64,000 nt of DNA. Source: Mycobacterium sp. 852002-10029_SCH5224772. GTDB lineage: Bacteria > Actinomycetota > Actinomycetes > Mycobacteriales > Mycobacteriaceae. The notes under the pieces are model-generated. The model was not told the DNA's origin. It saw only the letters and a list, made by a program, of their open reading frames with translations, and ran no database searches. The stretch's first letter is position 1. Each line of letters starts with the position of its first letter. Below are positions 46,674-54,671 of this stretch, in pieces. The stretch is from contig NZ_LZHT01000009.1 of assembly GCF_001667315.1 (NCBI RefSeq), forward strand, positions 170,023 to 234,022, given 5' to 3'. Made by a program: the position numbers and the translations under genes.

Positions 46674-47627
46674 GTGACGGCGGGCCTGGTCGAGCATTGG
46701 CTCGAGTCCGGGCGGCTCGAGTTGCCCCTTCCCGCGTCGGGACGCACGGCCGAACGCTGGCAACGGCTGGCTCGGCTGGCCGAGGACAACATCGTGGCGG
46801 CCAGGATCGCCGAGTCCCATGTCGATGCGGTCGCGATACTGCACGAGTTGGGTGGTAAGCCTCCCGACCCGGGTCAGCTGTGGGGCGTGTGGGCCGCCGA
46901 AGCCCCGGACGCGGCGCTGACGGCCACCGACGCCGACGGCGCGTTCACCCTGAACGGCACCAAGGTGTGGTGCTCGGGCGCGGGGTTCTGCACGCACGCG
47001 CTGGTGACCGCGCGACTCGCGGACGGGTCTTTGGGCCTGTTCGCGGTGACCGTGACCGACCCCGCCGTCAAGGCGCTGCCCAGCACCTGGTGGAACGCGG
47101 GGATGGCCGGAAGCGACACCAGGCCGGTCCTGTTCACCAACGCCCAGGCCGTCGCCGTGGGCGACCCCGGAGACTATCTGAATCGGCCGGGGCTCTGGCA
47201 TGGCGCAATCGGTGTCGCCGCGTGTTGGCTCGGCGGCGCGCGCAGGGTCGCCGACCCGTTATATCGCTGCGCGGCAAGCCAATCGGCCGATGCGTACTCG
47301 CTGGCACACCTGGGCGCCGTGGATGCCGCGCTGGCCGCCAGCGATGCGATCCTGGCCGAAGCGGCGATCCAGGTCGACGCCGATCCGTTCGACCGGTCCG
47401 GTACCGCGCAACTGATGGCCCGCCGCATCCGCACGGTCGTGGAACACGCTGTCGACGAAGCGATTACGCGCACGGGCCGCGCCCTGGGTCCGGGACCGCT
47501 GTGCCAGGATGGACGGCACGCGCAACGGGTCGCCGACCTGAGCATCTACATCCGGCAGAGCCATGCGGAACGAGACCTCGCCGAACTCGGGCGGCTGGCG
47601 GGCAAGAAGGCGATGAGGGCGCCGTGA
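46674..47627 (+). CDS. Acyl-CoA dehydrogenase-like protein (short form)
   Basis: This 317-residue protein resembles acyl-CoA dehydrogenases in its middle domain (FTLNGTKVWCSGAGFCTHALVTARL, then FAVTVTDPAV) and in the helical C-terminal domain. It lacks much of the usual N-terminal helical domain and is about 70 residues short. The normal catalytic glutamate cannot be placed with confidence. GTG 46674 is the chosen start; it has no strong ribosome site. It overlaps the PIG-L gene by GTGA, so both act together, perhaps modifying an amino-sugar lipid or a polyketide-like compound. Loss of catalytic activity is possible. Confidence 0.65.
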   Translation: MTAGLVEHWLESGRLELPLPASGRTAERWQRLARLAEDNIVAARIAESHVDAVAILHELGGKPPDPGQLWGVWAAEAPDAALTATDADGAFTLNGTKVWCSGAGFCTHALVTARLADGSLGLFAVTVTDPAVKALPSTWWNAGMAGSDTRPVLFTNAQAVAVGDPGDYLNRPGLWHGAIGVAACWLGGARRVADPLYRCAASQSADAYSLAHLGAVDAALAASDAILAEAAIQVDADPFDRSGTAQLMARRIRTVVEHAVDEAITRTGRALGPGPLCQDGRHAQRVADLSIYIRQSHAERDLAELGRLAGKKAMRAP

Positions 47628-48409
47628 AAACGGTGCCGGCAGGCAACTGCGCCAGGATCGCGGCCACGCCGCTGACCCATAACGGTACCCCGGTGCCGTT
47701 GTGGCTGGCCGCTTTCGAGGAGAGGCCCCTGCCGGTCTTGGATCTGACGGAGTGCCGACGGTTGATCGTCGTTTCCCCGCATCCCGACGACGAGACCCTC
47801 GGTCTGGGCGCGATGACCACCCAACTGGCCGCGATGGGGGTCGACGTTCAGGTGGTCTCGGTCAGCGACGGAGGCGCCGCTCAACCCGGCGTGTCGGCCT
47901 CGGGCCGGCTCCGGATGGAAACCATCCGCAGATACGAATTAGGCAGGGCGGCCGGCTTTTTGCATATCCCCAGCCCGGTCTCGCTGGGCTTTCCCGACGG
48001 CGAACTGACCGATCACGAAGAGACGCTGGCCGAAAAGCTGGTGGAGATCCTCGAGGGTGACGGCCCGGCGACCTGGTGTGCCGCGACGTGGCGGGGCGAC
48101 GGCCACCCCGATCACGAAGCGGTGGGACGTGCGGCCTCGACCGCGTGCACCCGTACCGGCGCGACGTTGCTGGAATATCCGGTGCGGATGTGGCATTGGG
48201 CGCATCTCGCCGATCCGGCGGTGCCATGGGAGCGGGCCTATTCGGTGCCCTCGCCCGGCTGGGCAATGGGTCGCAAACGCCTTGCCGCGCAATGCTATCG
48301 AAGCCAACTCGAGCCCACCGGCGGCGCAGCCACCGCCATAGTGCCGCGATTCGTGCTGCAGCGGATCCTCGCGGTGGGTTCCGCAATGGGGGAAGTGGTA
48401 TTTCGGTGA
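47624..48409 (+). CDS. PIG-L family deacetylase
   Basis: The 261-residue LmbE/PIG-L protein has the zinc and catalytic motif HPDDE at residues 53-57 and the third ligand region GDGHPDHEAVGR near residues 158-169. The family removes acetyl groups from N-acetylglucosamine-type substrates; members in mycobacteria include MshB and Mca of mycothiol metabolism. This protein is neither by layout, as it is coupled to an acyl-CoA-dehydrogenase-like gene. The substrate is unknown. A strong hairpin follows its stop. Confidence 0.85.
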   Translation: MKTVPAGNCARIAATPLTHNGTPVPLWLAAFEERPLPVLDLTECRRLIVVSPHPDDETLGLGAMTTQLAAMGVDVQVVSVSDGGAAQPGVSASGRLRMETIRRYELGRAAGFLHIPSPVSLGFPDGELTDHEETLAEKLVEILEGDGPATWCAATWRGDGHPDHEAVGRAASTACTRTGATLLEYPVRMWHWAHLADPAVPWERAYSVPSPGWAMGRKRLAAQCYRSQLEPTGGAATAIVPRFVLQRILAVGSAMGEVVFR

Positions 48410-48412
48410 CAC

Positions 48413-48450
48413 CATCCCCGCCGCCCGCGCGCTGACCCGCGGCGGGGATG
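48413..48450 (+). terminator. Hairpin after the PIG-L gene
   Basis: CATCCCCGCCGC (48413-48424) pairs perfectly over 12 bases with GCGGCGGGGATG (48439-48450) around a 14-base loop, starting 4 bases after the stop. It has no T tract. Many mycobacterial terminators are of this type. Confidence 0.5.
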
Positions 48451-48480
48451 CCGCGGTGAGTGCACGACGGGGAAAGTGGG

Positions 48481-48494
48481 TAGGTGAAAACCTA
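48481..48494 (+). promoter_or_regulatory. Small GAAA-loop hairpin touching the start codon
   Basis: TAGGT (48481-48485), loop GAAA and ACCTA (48490-48494) form a 5-base stem whose last base is the A of ATG 48494. The only GG-rich ribosome-site candidate is in the left arm, so folding would limit initiation. Confidence 0.3.
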
Positions 48495-49258
48495 TGCGCG
48501 TGGCGACTTTCAACATCTTGCACGGCCGCACCGTCGGGGATGGCGTCGACGTTCAGCGCCTTCGCGACTGCGTGCGCCTCCTCGACCCGGACGTGCTCAG
48601 CTTGCAGGAGGTCGACTGTGATCAACCGCGCTCCGAGCGCGCCGACCTGACCGCCGCGGCGGCTGAGGCCATGGGTGCGGTGGAGCACCGGTTCGTGGCG
48701 GCGATTTCGGGAACACCGGGGGCGACCTGGATGGCCGCCACCGGTCGCGAACAACCCGGGACCGCCGCTTACGGCATCGCCTTGCTGTCCCGATACCCGG
48801 TGGCCAGTTGGCAGGTGTTGCGATTACCCCGCATTCCGATGCGGTTTCCGATGTACCTGCCCGGCCCCAACCGGGTGATGATCGTCGACGAGGAACCCCG
48901 CGCGGCGGTCATCGCGCAGTTGCGCACCCCGATGGGCGGGCTGACGGTGGCCAACACGCACCTGTCTTTCGTTCCGGGCTGGAACCGCCGCCAGCTGCTG
49001 CGAGTGATTCACGACCTGCGCGGCTTCCCGGGCCCCCGGCTGCTGACCGGCGACCTGAACATGACGCCGAAAACCGTTGGCCGCTGGTCGGGCATGCGGG
49101 CGCTGGCCGCCGCTCAAACGTTTCCCGCCGATGACCCCAACCGTCAGCTCGACCACATCTTGACCGACGATCCCCGCCTACGCGGCGGTGCGGTCGAGGC
49201 CAGCCTCATGCCGATTTCCGATCACCGCCCGCTCGCGGTGGACCTGCAGCGGGTGTGA
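48494..49258 (+). CDS. Endonuclease/exonuclease/phosphatase family protein
   Basis: This 254-residue EEP-fold metal hydrolase shows RVATFNILHGR at the N-terminus, LSLQEVDCDQPRS (metal-binding Glu near residue 39), LTGDLNMTPKTVG near residue 183, the LDHILTDD region and the C-terminal SDHRPLAVDL. These are the signature positions of DNase I-like nucleases, sphingomyelinases and phosphoinositide phosphatases. The substrate is not evident, and there is no signal peptide. ATG 48494 is taken although its ribosome site is weak and lies in a small hairpin. Confidence 0.85.
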   Translation: MRVATFNILHGRTVGDGVDVQRLRDCVRLLDPDVLSLQEVDCDQPRSERADLTAAAAEAMGAVEHRFVAAISGTPGATWMAATGREQPGTAAYGIALLSRYPVASWQVLRLPRIPMRFPMYLPGPNRVMIVDEEPRAAVIAQLRTPMGGLTVANTHLSFVPGWNRRQLLRVIHDLRGFPGPRLLTGDLNMTPKTVGRWSGMRALAAAQTFPADDPNRQLDHILTDDPRLRGGAVEASLMPISDHRPLAVDLQRV

Positions 49259-49338
49259 GTCCGCGGGTTTAGCTGCTGGCGACCGATGGTCCGCCTCGCG
49301 CATCCACCGCACTGCGGCTGGTGAACCCCACGCACGAA

Positions 49339-49371
49339 AGGGGCCCGGCCCGACGATCGGACCGGACCCCT
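49339..49371 (-). terminator. Terminator of the CsbD-like gene
   Basis: AGGGGCCCGGCCCG (49339-49352) and CGGACCGGACCCCT (49358-49371) flank a 5-base loop. As minus-strand RNA the 14-base stem is complete with two G-U pairs and is followed by UUUCGU. As plus-strand RNA the same positions are A-C mismatches. It is therefore oriented for the minus-strand gene ending at 49383. Confidence 0.55.
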
Positions 49372-49382
49372 CGAGGAGCGGC

Positions 49383-49619
49383 TTACTGGTTTTTCTTCTG
49401 GCGCTCTTCGGCCGCGTCCGCGCCGGCTCGCGCCGACTCGGCTTCGGCTTCCTTCTTGCCCGCGTCGCGTTGGGCGTCGGCCTTGTCTTGCTGAGCCCGG
49501 CCCTCGTCGGCGAGGTCATCGCGGCCGAGCACGGCCCCCCCGACCTCCTTGGCCTTGCCCTTCACGCCCTCGACGGCGCCCTGCACCGCTTCCTGCGGCC
49601 CGCTCTTCTGGTCCCCCAT
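49383..49619 (-). CDS. CsbD-like / microaggregate-binding stress protein
   Basis: This 78-residue, highly charged, probably extended helical protein contains QEAVQGAVEGVKGKAKEVGGAVLGRDDLADEGRAQQDKADAQRDAG. The repeated glycine and charged positions match CsbD-family general stress proteins and the mycobacterial microaggregate-binding protein type. CsbD is controlled by the general stress sigma factor in Bacillus. ATG 49619 has GGGAGG upstream and is preceded by a SigF-like promoter. The molecular role is unknown. Confidence 0.8.
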   Translation of the reverse strand: MGDQKSGPQEAVQGAVEGVKGKAKEVGGAVLGRDDLADEGRAQQDKADAQRDAGKKEAEAESARAGADAAEERQKKNQ

Positions 49620-49673
49620 GGGTCGACCTCCCTCTCGGTGGTGAGTGAGCTTGCGCTCGATGGCATCTAGGGC

Positions 49674-49698
49674 GTTCCCACCGCAGCCCCCACCAAAC
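49674..49698 (-). promoter_or_regulatory. SigF-like promoter of the CsbD-like gene
   Basis: On the minus strand GTTT (49698-49695), a 15-base spacer and GGGAAC (49679-49674) fit the pattern with one mismatch in the -10. The leader to ATG 49619 would be about 48 bases. Confidence 0.4.
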
Positions 49699-49797
49699 GC
49701 CCCGCCCCGCGTCATGCCTGGACAGCGTCGGAAATGTGCGGGTGATCACGCGTACGGCGGTCGCTCCCACGCTTGGCGCATCAGCCGCCGATCCATC

Positions 49798-49823
49798 GGT
49801 TTGAACGGGGGTTTACCGGGTAG
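49798..49823 (+). promoter_or_regulatory. SigF-like promoter of the NmrA-like gene
   Basis: GGTTT (49798-49802), a 15-base spacer and GGGTAG (49818-49823) match both SigF core elements without a mismatch in GGTTT or GGGTA. It lies about 100 bases from the divergent CsbD promoter. Confidence 0.6.
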
Positions 49824-49856
49824 TACTAGCGGGCGGCGCGAAGGGGGGTGAGGGCG

Positions 49857-50654
49857 GTGACCACCATCGCCGTGATAGGGGCGACCGGTACGGCCGGATC
49901 CCGCGTCGTCGCCCGGTTGCGGTCGCGCGACGTCGCGGTGGTTGAGATCTCACGGGAACAGGGCATCGATCTGTTCAGTGGGCCGGACCTGTGCGAGGCC
50001 CTTAAGGGGGTCGACGTCGCGATCGACGTGTCCGATCCGGTGCCGCCCGAGCCGTCTGACATCGGCCAATCTCTGGTCACCGCGTCGCACAACATCGTGG
50101 GTGCGTGTGCCACACAGGAAGTGCAGCGCCTGGTAGTACCGACGATTGCCGGCATCGAAGACCCCGAACTCGACGGCATCCCCTACTACGAAGCCAAACG
50201 GACGGCGAAGAACATCCTGCTCGACGGCCCGGTACCGGCCACGATCGTGAAGTCCACGCAGTGGTACGAATGCGCCACCCATTGCGATGCGGTGAGCTGT
50301 GACGGCGAGGAGGTGGTCGTCGAGGACTGGCTGATTCAGCCGATCGCCGCGGACACCGTGGCCGACGTACTCGTCGAGGCGGCGCTGGGACAGTCGCACA
50401 CGCCGCGCACCATCACCGGCCCACACCCCATCCGCCTCCCCGAGTTGACAGCGAAATTGCTTGTCCAACAAGGAGATAGTCGACCGGTGCGGACCGTGCG
50501 ACCCGCCGTCGCCGCGCTCGCCAACGGCGCGCTGTTGGCGTCCGGTCACGCGGTGGTCGTCGGTCCCGACGTCGACACGTGGTTGCAGACGTTGGCGCCG
50601 CCCAGCACCAACGGGCAACACGCAACAGACGGCGAACAATCCGGCCAGAGTTGA
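49857..50654 (+). CDS. NmrA-like / atypical SDR NAD(P)-binding protein
   Basis: This 265-residue protein has an N-terminal Rossmann motif, IAVIGATGTAGSRVV, as in NmrA-like atypical SDRs. Next come VDVAIDVSD (usual position of strand 4), the family YYEAKRTAKNIL near residue 109 and ATIVKSTQWYE near residue 124. The tyrosine-lysine pair is loosely kept, so it may be a redox sensor or an epimerase-like enzyme. GTG 49857 is chosen behind AAGGGGGG; GTG 49848 is three codons earlier. The strong SigF-like promoter predicts stress induction. Confidence 0.7.
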   Translation: MTTIAVIGATGTAGSRVVARLRSRDVAVVEISREQGIDLFSGPDLCEALKGVDVAIDVSDPVPPEPSDIGQSLVTASHNIVGACATQEVQRLVVPTIAGIEDPELDGIPYYEAKRTAKNILLDGPVPATIVKSTQWYECATHCDAVSCDGEEVVVEDWLIQPIAADTVADVLVEAALGQSHTPRTITGPHPIRLPELTAKLLVQQGDSRPVRTVRPAVAALANGALLASGHAVVVGPDVDTWLQTLAPPSTNGQHATDGEQSGQS

Positions 50655-50794
50655 CCGCCCGGTCACAGCGGCAACGCGCAACTGACGACGATCATCCCGA
50701 CGGTGTCGAACGCGGCGTAGTCGTTGATGGTCAACCGTGCAGACAACTTCGGGCCCACCGCGGATAACGATTGCGTCACGATCGACATCACGAT

Positions 50795-50824
50795 TTGTTA
50801 AGAACGGGTGCGTTCTCTTAACAA
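50795..50824. promoter_or_regulatory. Inverted repeat, possible operator or terminator
   Basis: TTGTTAAGA (50795-50803) and TCTTAACAA (50816-50824) are perfect 9-base arms, with a further ACG/CGT pairing inside. The AT-rich arms stand out in this GC-rich DNA. No T run follows, so an operator is more likely than a terminator. Confidence 0.45.
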
Positions 50825-50907
50825 TGTGCGCGCCGTTTCACCGTTCGCTTAGCAAAGGCCGCTCAGAAAGGCCGTCACGGCCCGAGCGTGCCTCAATTTT
50901 CGTCGTC

Positions 50908-50941
50908 AGCGAACATCGCCAGTGTTCGCTTCCGCTACTTT
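50908..50941 (+). promoter_or_regulatory. Palindrome next to the heme-binding gene promoter
   Basis: AGCGAACA (50908-50915) and TGTTCGCT (50923-50930) are perfect 8-base arms with a 7-base spacer, ending 5 bases before the -10-like TACTTT (50936-50941). The position suits a repressor site. The spacing rules out the usual LexA box, and it is not an IdeR box. Confidence 0.45.
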
Positions 50942-51006
50942 GGATTTCGAGGATCGGGAGCCTCAGTCGAGAGAAAACCATTTCGTTTCGAAGGACAACA
51001 AACATC

Positions 51007-51405
51007 ATGACAATCAGCAGTATTTTCGCGCGCCGTCGAGTGGCCGGAATCAGCGCCGGCTGCCTGCTGGGGGGGATGGCCATGGGTATCGTCGGCGCTC
51101 CGTCGGCTGCGGCAGCACCCGACTGCAGCCCCGCCGGTGTGCACTCCACCGTCTCCTCGGCGCAAGGATCCGCCGAGCAGTATCTGGCGGCGCACCCAGG
51201 GGCCAACCAGGTGGTGACGGCCGCCTACGGCCAGCCGCGGCCGGAGGCTGCATCGAGCCTGCGCAGCTACTTCACCGACCACCCGCAGGAGTACTTCGAT
51301 CTGCGCGGCATCCTGGCACCGATCGGCGACACCGAACGGCAGTGCAACGTCACCGCCCTGCCGCCGAACCTGGAGTCGGCCTACCACGAGTTCATGGCCG
51401 GCTGA
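51007..51405 (+). CDS. Exported heme-binding protein (mycobacterial hemophore-like)
   Basis: The 132-residue protein has a classical signal peptide (residues 1-37; RRR then a hydrophobic stretch ending APSAAAA). The mature part is about 95 residues, with cysteines at position 40 and near 116 that could form a disulfide. The motifs AEQYLAAHPGANQVV and LRSYFTDHPQEYFDLRGI fit the small helical heme-binding (MHB/Rv0203-like) family. These bind heme outside the cell, perhaps for iron supply. A strong hairpin ends the transcript. The two palindromes upstream suggest tight control. Confidence 0.75.
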   Translation: MTISSIFARRRVAGISAGCLLGGMAMGIVGAPSAAAAPDCSPAGVHSTVSSAQGSAEQYLAAHPGANQVVTAAYGQPRPEAASSLRSYFTDHPQEYFDLRGILAPIGDTERQCNVTALPPNLESAYHEFMAG

Positions 51406-51416
51406 TCCACCCCGAG

Positions 51417-51459
51417 AAACGACCCGCCACGGTCCTTTTTGGGTCGTGGCGGGTCGTTT
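51417..51459 (+). terminator. Strong hairpin terminator after the heme-binding protein gene
   Basis: AAACGACCCGCCACG (51417-51431) pairs perfectly over 15 bases with CGTGGCGGGTCGTTT (51445-51459) around a 13-base loop, starting 11 bases after the stop. The 3' arm ends in TTT. Confidence 0.7.
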
Positions 51460-51481
51460 CCGCGTTGAGTCGTGACGCACC

Positions 51482-51507
51482 GTGTGAACGGCTTTGCCGG
51501 CGGGTAC
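51482..51507 (+). promoter_or_regulatory. SigF-like promoter of the topoisomerase IB gene
   Basis: GTGT (51482-51485), a 16-base spacer and GGGTAC (51502-51507) fit the pattern with one mismatch in the -35. ATG 51557 is about 43 bases past the predicted transcript start. Confidence 0.4.
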
Positions 51508-51556
51508 TTCTGAGCGAATATCAGTGCGGTCAGCGAACGGAACTGGAGGGCCGAAG

Positions 51557-52609
51557 ATGCGGTTGCGTCGCAGCGTGCTGAGCACACCGGGAATCGCGCG
51601 CAAACGTCGCGGGAAGGGGTTCGCCTACTACGGGCCGGACGGCGAGACGCTGTCCGATCCCGAAACCCTGCAGCGCATCAAGGATCTGGTCATTCCGCCG
51701 GCGTGGAAGAAGGTGTGGATCTCGCCGTATCCCAACGGCCACATCCAGGCCGTCGGCGTCGACGCCGCCGGCCGCCGCCAGTATCTCTACCACTGCGCCT
51801 GGCAGCAGGAACGCGCCGAGGAGAAGTTCGACCGCGTGCTGGAGCTGTCGACGCGACTCCCCGCGTGCCGCGCCGAGATCGCCAAAGATCTGGCGCGCCA
51901 AGGCTTGACGCGCAAACGGGTGTTGGCGCTCGCGCTACGGCTGCTCGATCGCGGCTACTTCCGCGCCGGCGGCGAGCAATACGCCGACGAACACGAGTCC
52001 TACGGGCTGTCCACGCTGTTGTGTGAACATGTGGTGGTCCGGCGCGACGCCGTCGAATTCGACTTTCCGGCCAAGAGCGGCGTGCGGCGCACAGTCGAGA
52101 TCGAGGACGACGATGTAGTCCGCGCGGTGCGCGCGCTGATGCGCCGGCCCAACCGCACCGAGCGATTACTGGTGTGCCGCAACGCTTCCGGTTGGCTCGA
52201 TGTGCGTGCCGACGACCTCAACGCCCGATTCAAGGAACTGACCGGCGACGACTACACCGTCAAGGACCTACGAACATGGCATGGCACCGTGCTGGCCGCG
52301 GCGGCCTTCGCCGACGCCGACCCCGCCGTCTCGCAGCGGATCGCCAAACGCGTCGAGGCCGCCGTCATGAAAGAGGTGGCCGAGGAGCTGGGCAATACGC
52401 CGGCGGTGGCGCGCGGCTCCTACGTCGATCCCCGTGTCGTCGCCGGCTACGAGCAGGGAATGACCATCGCCGCCGCGGCACGCCGCGCCGAACGCGCCCG
52501 TAAGCCCGACGCGGCCCAGGAGATTCTGGACAAGGCCACCCGGATGCTCATCCGGCGCATGGCCAAGGGCGCTGGCGCCAACGCCCCGTCGCTCCGCAAG
52601 ACGGCGTGA
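51557..52609 (+). CDS. DNA topoisomerase IB
   Basis: The 350-residue protein is a bacterial type IB topoisomerase of the short, poxvirus-like kind. The N-terminal DNA-binding part includes KGFAYYGPDG and IPPAWKKVWISPYPNGHIQAVGVDAAGRRQYLYH. The C-terminal catalytic part includes the arginine-rich core (LALRLLDRGYFRAGGEQY), DLRTWHGT and the active-site tyrosine in ARGSYVDPRV near residue 293. It nicks and reseals one strand through a 3'-phosphotyrosine to relax supercoils of both signs. GGAGGG precedes ATG 51557. Not all mycobacteria have this enzyme in addition to TopA and gyrase. Confidence 0.9.
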   Translation: MRLRRSVLSTPGIARKRRGKGFAYYGPDGETLSDPETLQRIKDLVIPPAWKKVWISPYPNGHIQAVGVDAAGRRQYLYHCAWQQERAEEKFDRVLELSTRLPACRAEIAKDLARQGLTRKRVLALALRLLDRGYFRAGGEQYADEHESYGLSTLLCEHVVVRRDAVEFDFPAKSGVRRTVEIEDDDVVRAVRALMRRPNRTERLLVCRNASGWLDVRADDLNARFKELTGDDYTVKDLRTWHGTVLAAAAFADADPAVSQRIAKRVEAAVMKEVAEELGNTPAVARGSYVDPRVVAGYEQGMTIAAAARRAERARKPDAAQEILDKATRMLIRRMAKGAGANAPSLRKTA

Positions 52610-52877
52610 ACGGTTGCCGCACCCAGCTGATAACTGGCTGTGAGTCACCTGGCTGGTCGCTGACGGCGCATAACGACAGCGATTAGGGGTAACCCGGCAC
52701 CTGTGGGAAGTGCCCAAGCCGCCCATGCGCGGCAGCCTGCCGTAGTCACGCCCTGCCAGCCGAGGGCGGGGTCTCGCGGCCCGCACGTCCGGGGCCGCCA
52801 TGGCCGCAGGTGGTTCAGCCAACAGCCACACACGCCCACCCGCCAGCACTGAAAATCATCTGCCCAGGAGGGAAAAC

Positions 52878-54671
52878 ATGTCCAAACAAGAGGTCTCCGA
52901 CTACCTGCTGGAGCGGTTGCGGGCGTGGGGCGTCGAGCATGTGTTCGCATTTCCGGGCGACGGCATCAACGGCCTCCTCGCCGCATGGGGCCGGGCGGAC
53001 AACAAGCCCAAGTTCATCCAGTCGCGTCATGAGGAGATGAGCGCCTTCGAGGCGGTCGGCTACGCGAAATTCACGGGTCGGCTGGGGGTGTGCGCGGCCA
53101 CGTCGGGCCCCGGCGCCATCCACCTGCTCAACGGCCTCTACGACGCCAAACTCGACCACGTTCCGGTGGTGGCGATTGTCGGTCAAACCAACCGCAGCGC
53201 CATGGGCGGGAGCTACCAGCAGGAGGTCGACCTGCTGAGCCTGTTCAAGGACGTCGCCAGCGACTACGTCCAAATGGTCACCGTCCCCGAACAATTGCCG
53301 AACGTCCTGGACCGCGCGATCCGCATCGCGATGACCCAGCGGGCGCCGACGGCGCTGATCATCCCCAGCGACGTCCAGGAACTCCCGTATTCGCCGCCTG
53401 AGCACGCGTTCAAGATGGTGCCCTCCAGCCTGGGCATCGAGTACCCGGCCATCGCGCCCGAGGACGCCGCCGTCGCGCGTGCGGCCGACGTCCTCAACGC
53501 CGGCAAGAAGGTCGCCATGCTGGTGGGTACCGGCGCGCGTGGGGCCCACGAAGAGCTGGCCGAGGTCGCCGATCTCCTTGGCGCCGGGGCGGCCAAGGCG
53601 CTGTTGGGCAAGGACGTCCTGTCGGACGAATTGCCTTGGGTCACAGGCTCTATCGGGCTGCTGGGGACGCGGCCGAGCTACGAGCTGATGATGGGCTGCG
53701 ACACGCTGCTCACGGTGGGATCCAGCTTCCCCTACACGCAGTTCCTGCCGCAGTTCGACCAGTGCCGGGCGGTGCAGATCGACGTCGACGGCAGATTCAT
53801 CGGGATGCGCTACCCGTACGAGGTCAACCTGGTCGCCGACGCGAAGACCGCACTGCGGGCCCTGATTCCGCACCTGCGCCGCAAGGAAGATCGGTCGTGG
53901 CGGGAAGGCGTGGAGAAGAACGTGGCGCGCTGGTGGGAGACCATGGACAAGGAGGCGATGGTCAGCGCCGATCCGATCAACCCGATGCGGCTGTTCTCCG
54001 AGCTCTCCCCGCAGTTGCCCGACAACGCCATCGTCACAGCCGATTCCGGCTCGTCGGCCAACTGGTACGCGCGCAACCTGCGCTTCCGCGGCAACATGCG
54101 CGGCTCGCTGTCGGGCACGCTGGCGACGATGGGCCCCGGGGTCCCCTACGGCATCGGCGCGAAATTCGGCCACCCGGACCGGCCCGTCATCGTGTTCGCC
54201 GGTGACGGCGCCATGCAGATGAACGGTATGGCCGAGCTGATCACGATCAAGCGCTACTGGAGCGAGTGGCAAGACCCCCGGCTGATCATCGCGATCCTGC
54301 ACAACAACGACCTCAACCAGGTTACCTGGGAAATGCGTGCGATGGCCGGCGCGCCGAAATTCGCGGAGTCCCAAAACCTTCCCGACGTCGACTTCGCCGC
54401 GTTCGCGGCCAGCCTGGGCCTGAACGCCATGGCCATCAAGGATCCCGACGAATTGTCCGACGCGTGGCGCAACGCCTTGTCGGCCGACCGTCCCACCGTG
54501 CTGGACGTCTTCACCGATCCCGACATGCCGCCGATCCCGCCGCATGCCACCTGGGAGCAGTTCAAGTCGGCCACCGCGGCGGTGCTGGCCGGTGACGAGG
54601 ACCGGGTGGGCTTCGTCAAAGTCGGCCTGAAAACCAAAGCGCAGGAGTTCATGCCGCACAAGAAGAGCTGA
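52878..54671 (+). CDS. Thiamine-diphosphate-dependent oxidase (pyruvate oxidase/acetolactate synthase family)
   Basis: This 597-residue ThDP enzyme has the N-terminal pyrimidine-binding domain (HVFAFPGDGINGL; catalytic Glu in SRHEEMSAFEAVGYAKFTG), a central domain, and the C-terminal pyrophosphate domain with GDG at residues 442-444 and NN 28 or so residues later. The order fits pyruvate dehydrogenase (quinone)/pyruvate oxidase-like proteins better than biosynthetic acetolactate synthase, and no regulatory subunit gene is nearby. It probably decarboxylates pyruvate or another 2-oxo acid. Strong AGGAGGG lies before ATG 52878. A perfect palindrome sits at its stop. Confidence 0.8.
   Translation: MSKQEVSDYLLERLRAWGVEHVFAFPGDGINGLLAAWGRADNKPKFIQSRHEEMSAFEAVGYAKFTGRLGVCAATSGPGAIHLLNGLYDAKLDHVPVVAIVGQTNRSAMGGSYQQEVDLLSLFKDVASDYVQMVTVPEQLPNVLDRAIRIAMTQRAPTALIIPSDVQELPYSPPEHAFKMVPSSLGIEYPAIAPEDAAVARAADVLNAGKKVAMLVGTGARGAHEELAEVADLLGAGAAKALLGKDVLSDELPWVTGSIGLLGTRPSYELMMGCDTLLTVGSSFPYTQFLPQFDQCRAVQIDVDGRFIGMRYPYEVNLVADAKTALRALIPHLRRKEDRSWREGVEKNVARWWETMDKEAMVSADPINPMRLFSELSPQLPDNAIVTADSGSSANWYARNLRFRGNMRGSLSGTLATMGPGVPYGIGAKFGHPDRPVIVFAGDGAMQMNGMAELITIKRYWSEWQDPRLIIAILHNNDLNQVTWEMRAMAGAPKFAESQNLPDVDFAAFAASLGLNAMAIKDPDELSDAWRNALSADRPTVLDVFTDPDMPPIPPHATWEQFKSATAAVLAGDEDRVGFVKVGLKTKAQEFMPHKKS

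Larger units (their letters stand above)
50655..51006 (+). promoter_or_regulatory. Intergenic region upstream of the heme-binding protein gene
   Basis: The 352 bases contain no convincing gene. They hold two palindromes, described separately (50795-50824 and 50908-50930), a -10-like TACTTT at 50936-50941, and AAGGA near 50994 as a ribosome binding site for ATG 51007. Confidence 0.45.
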
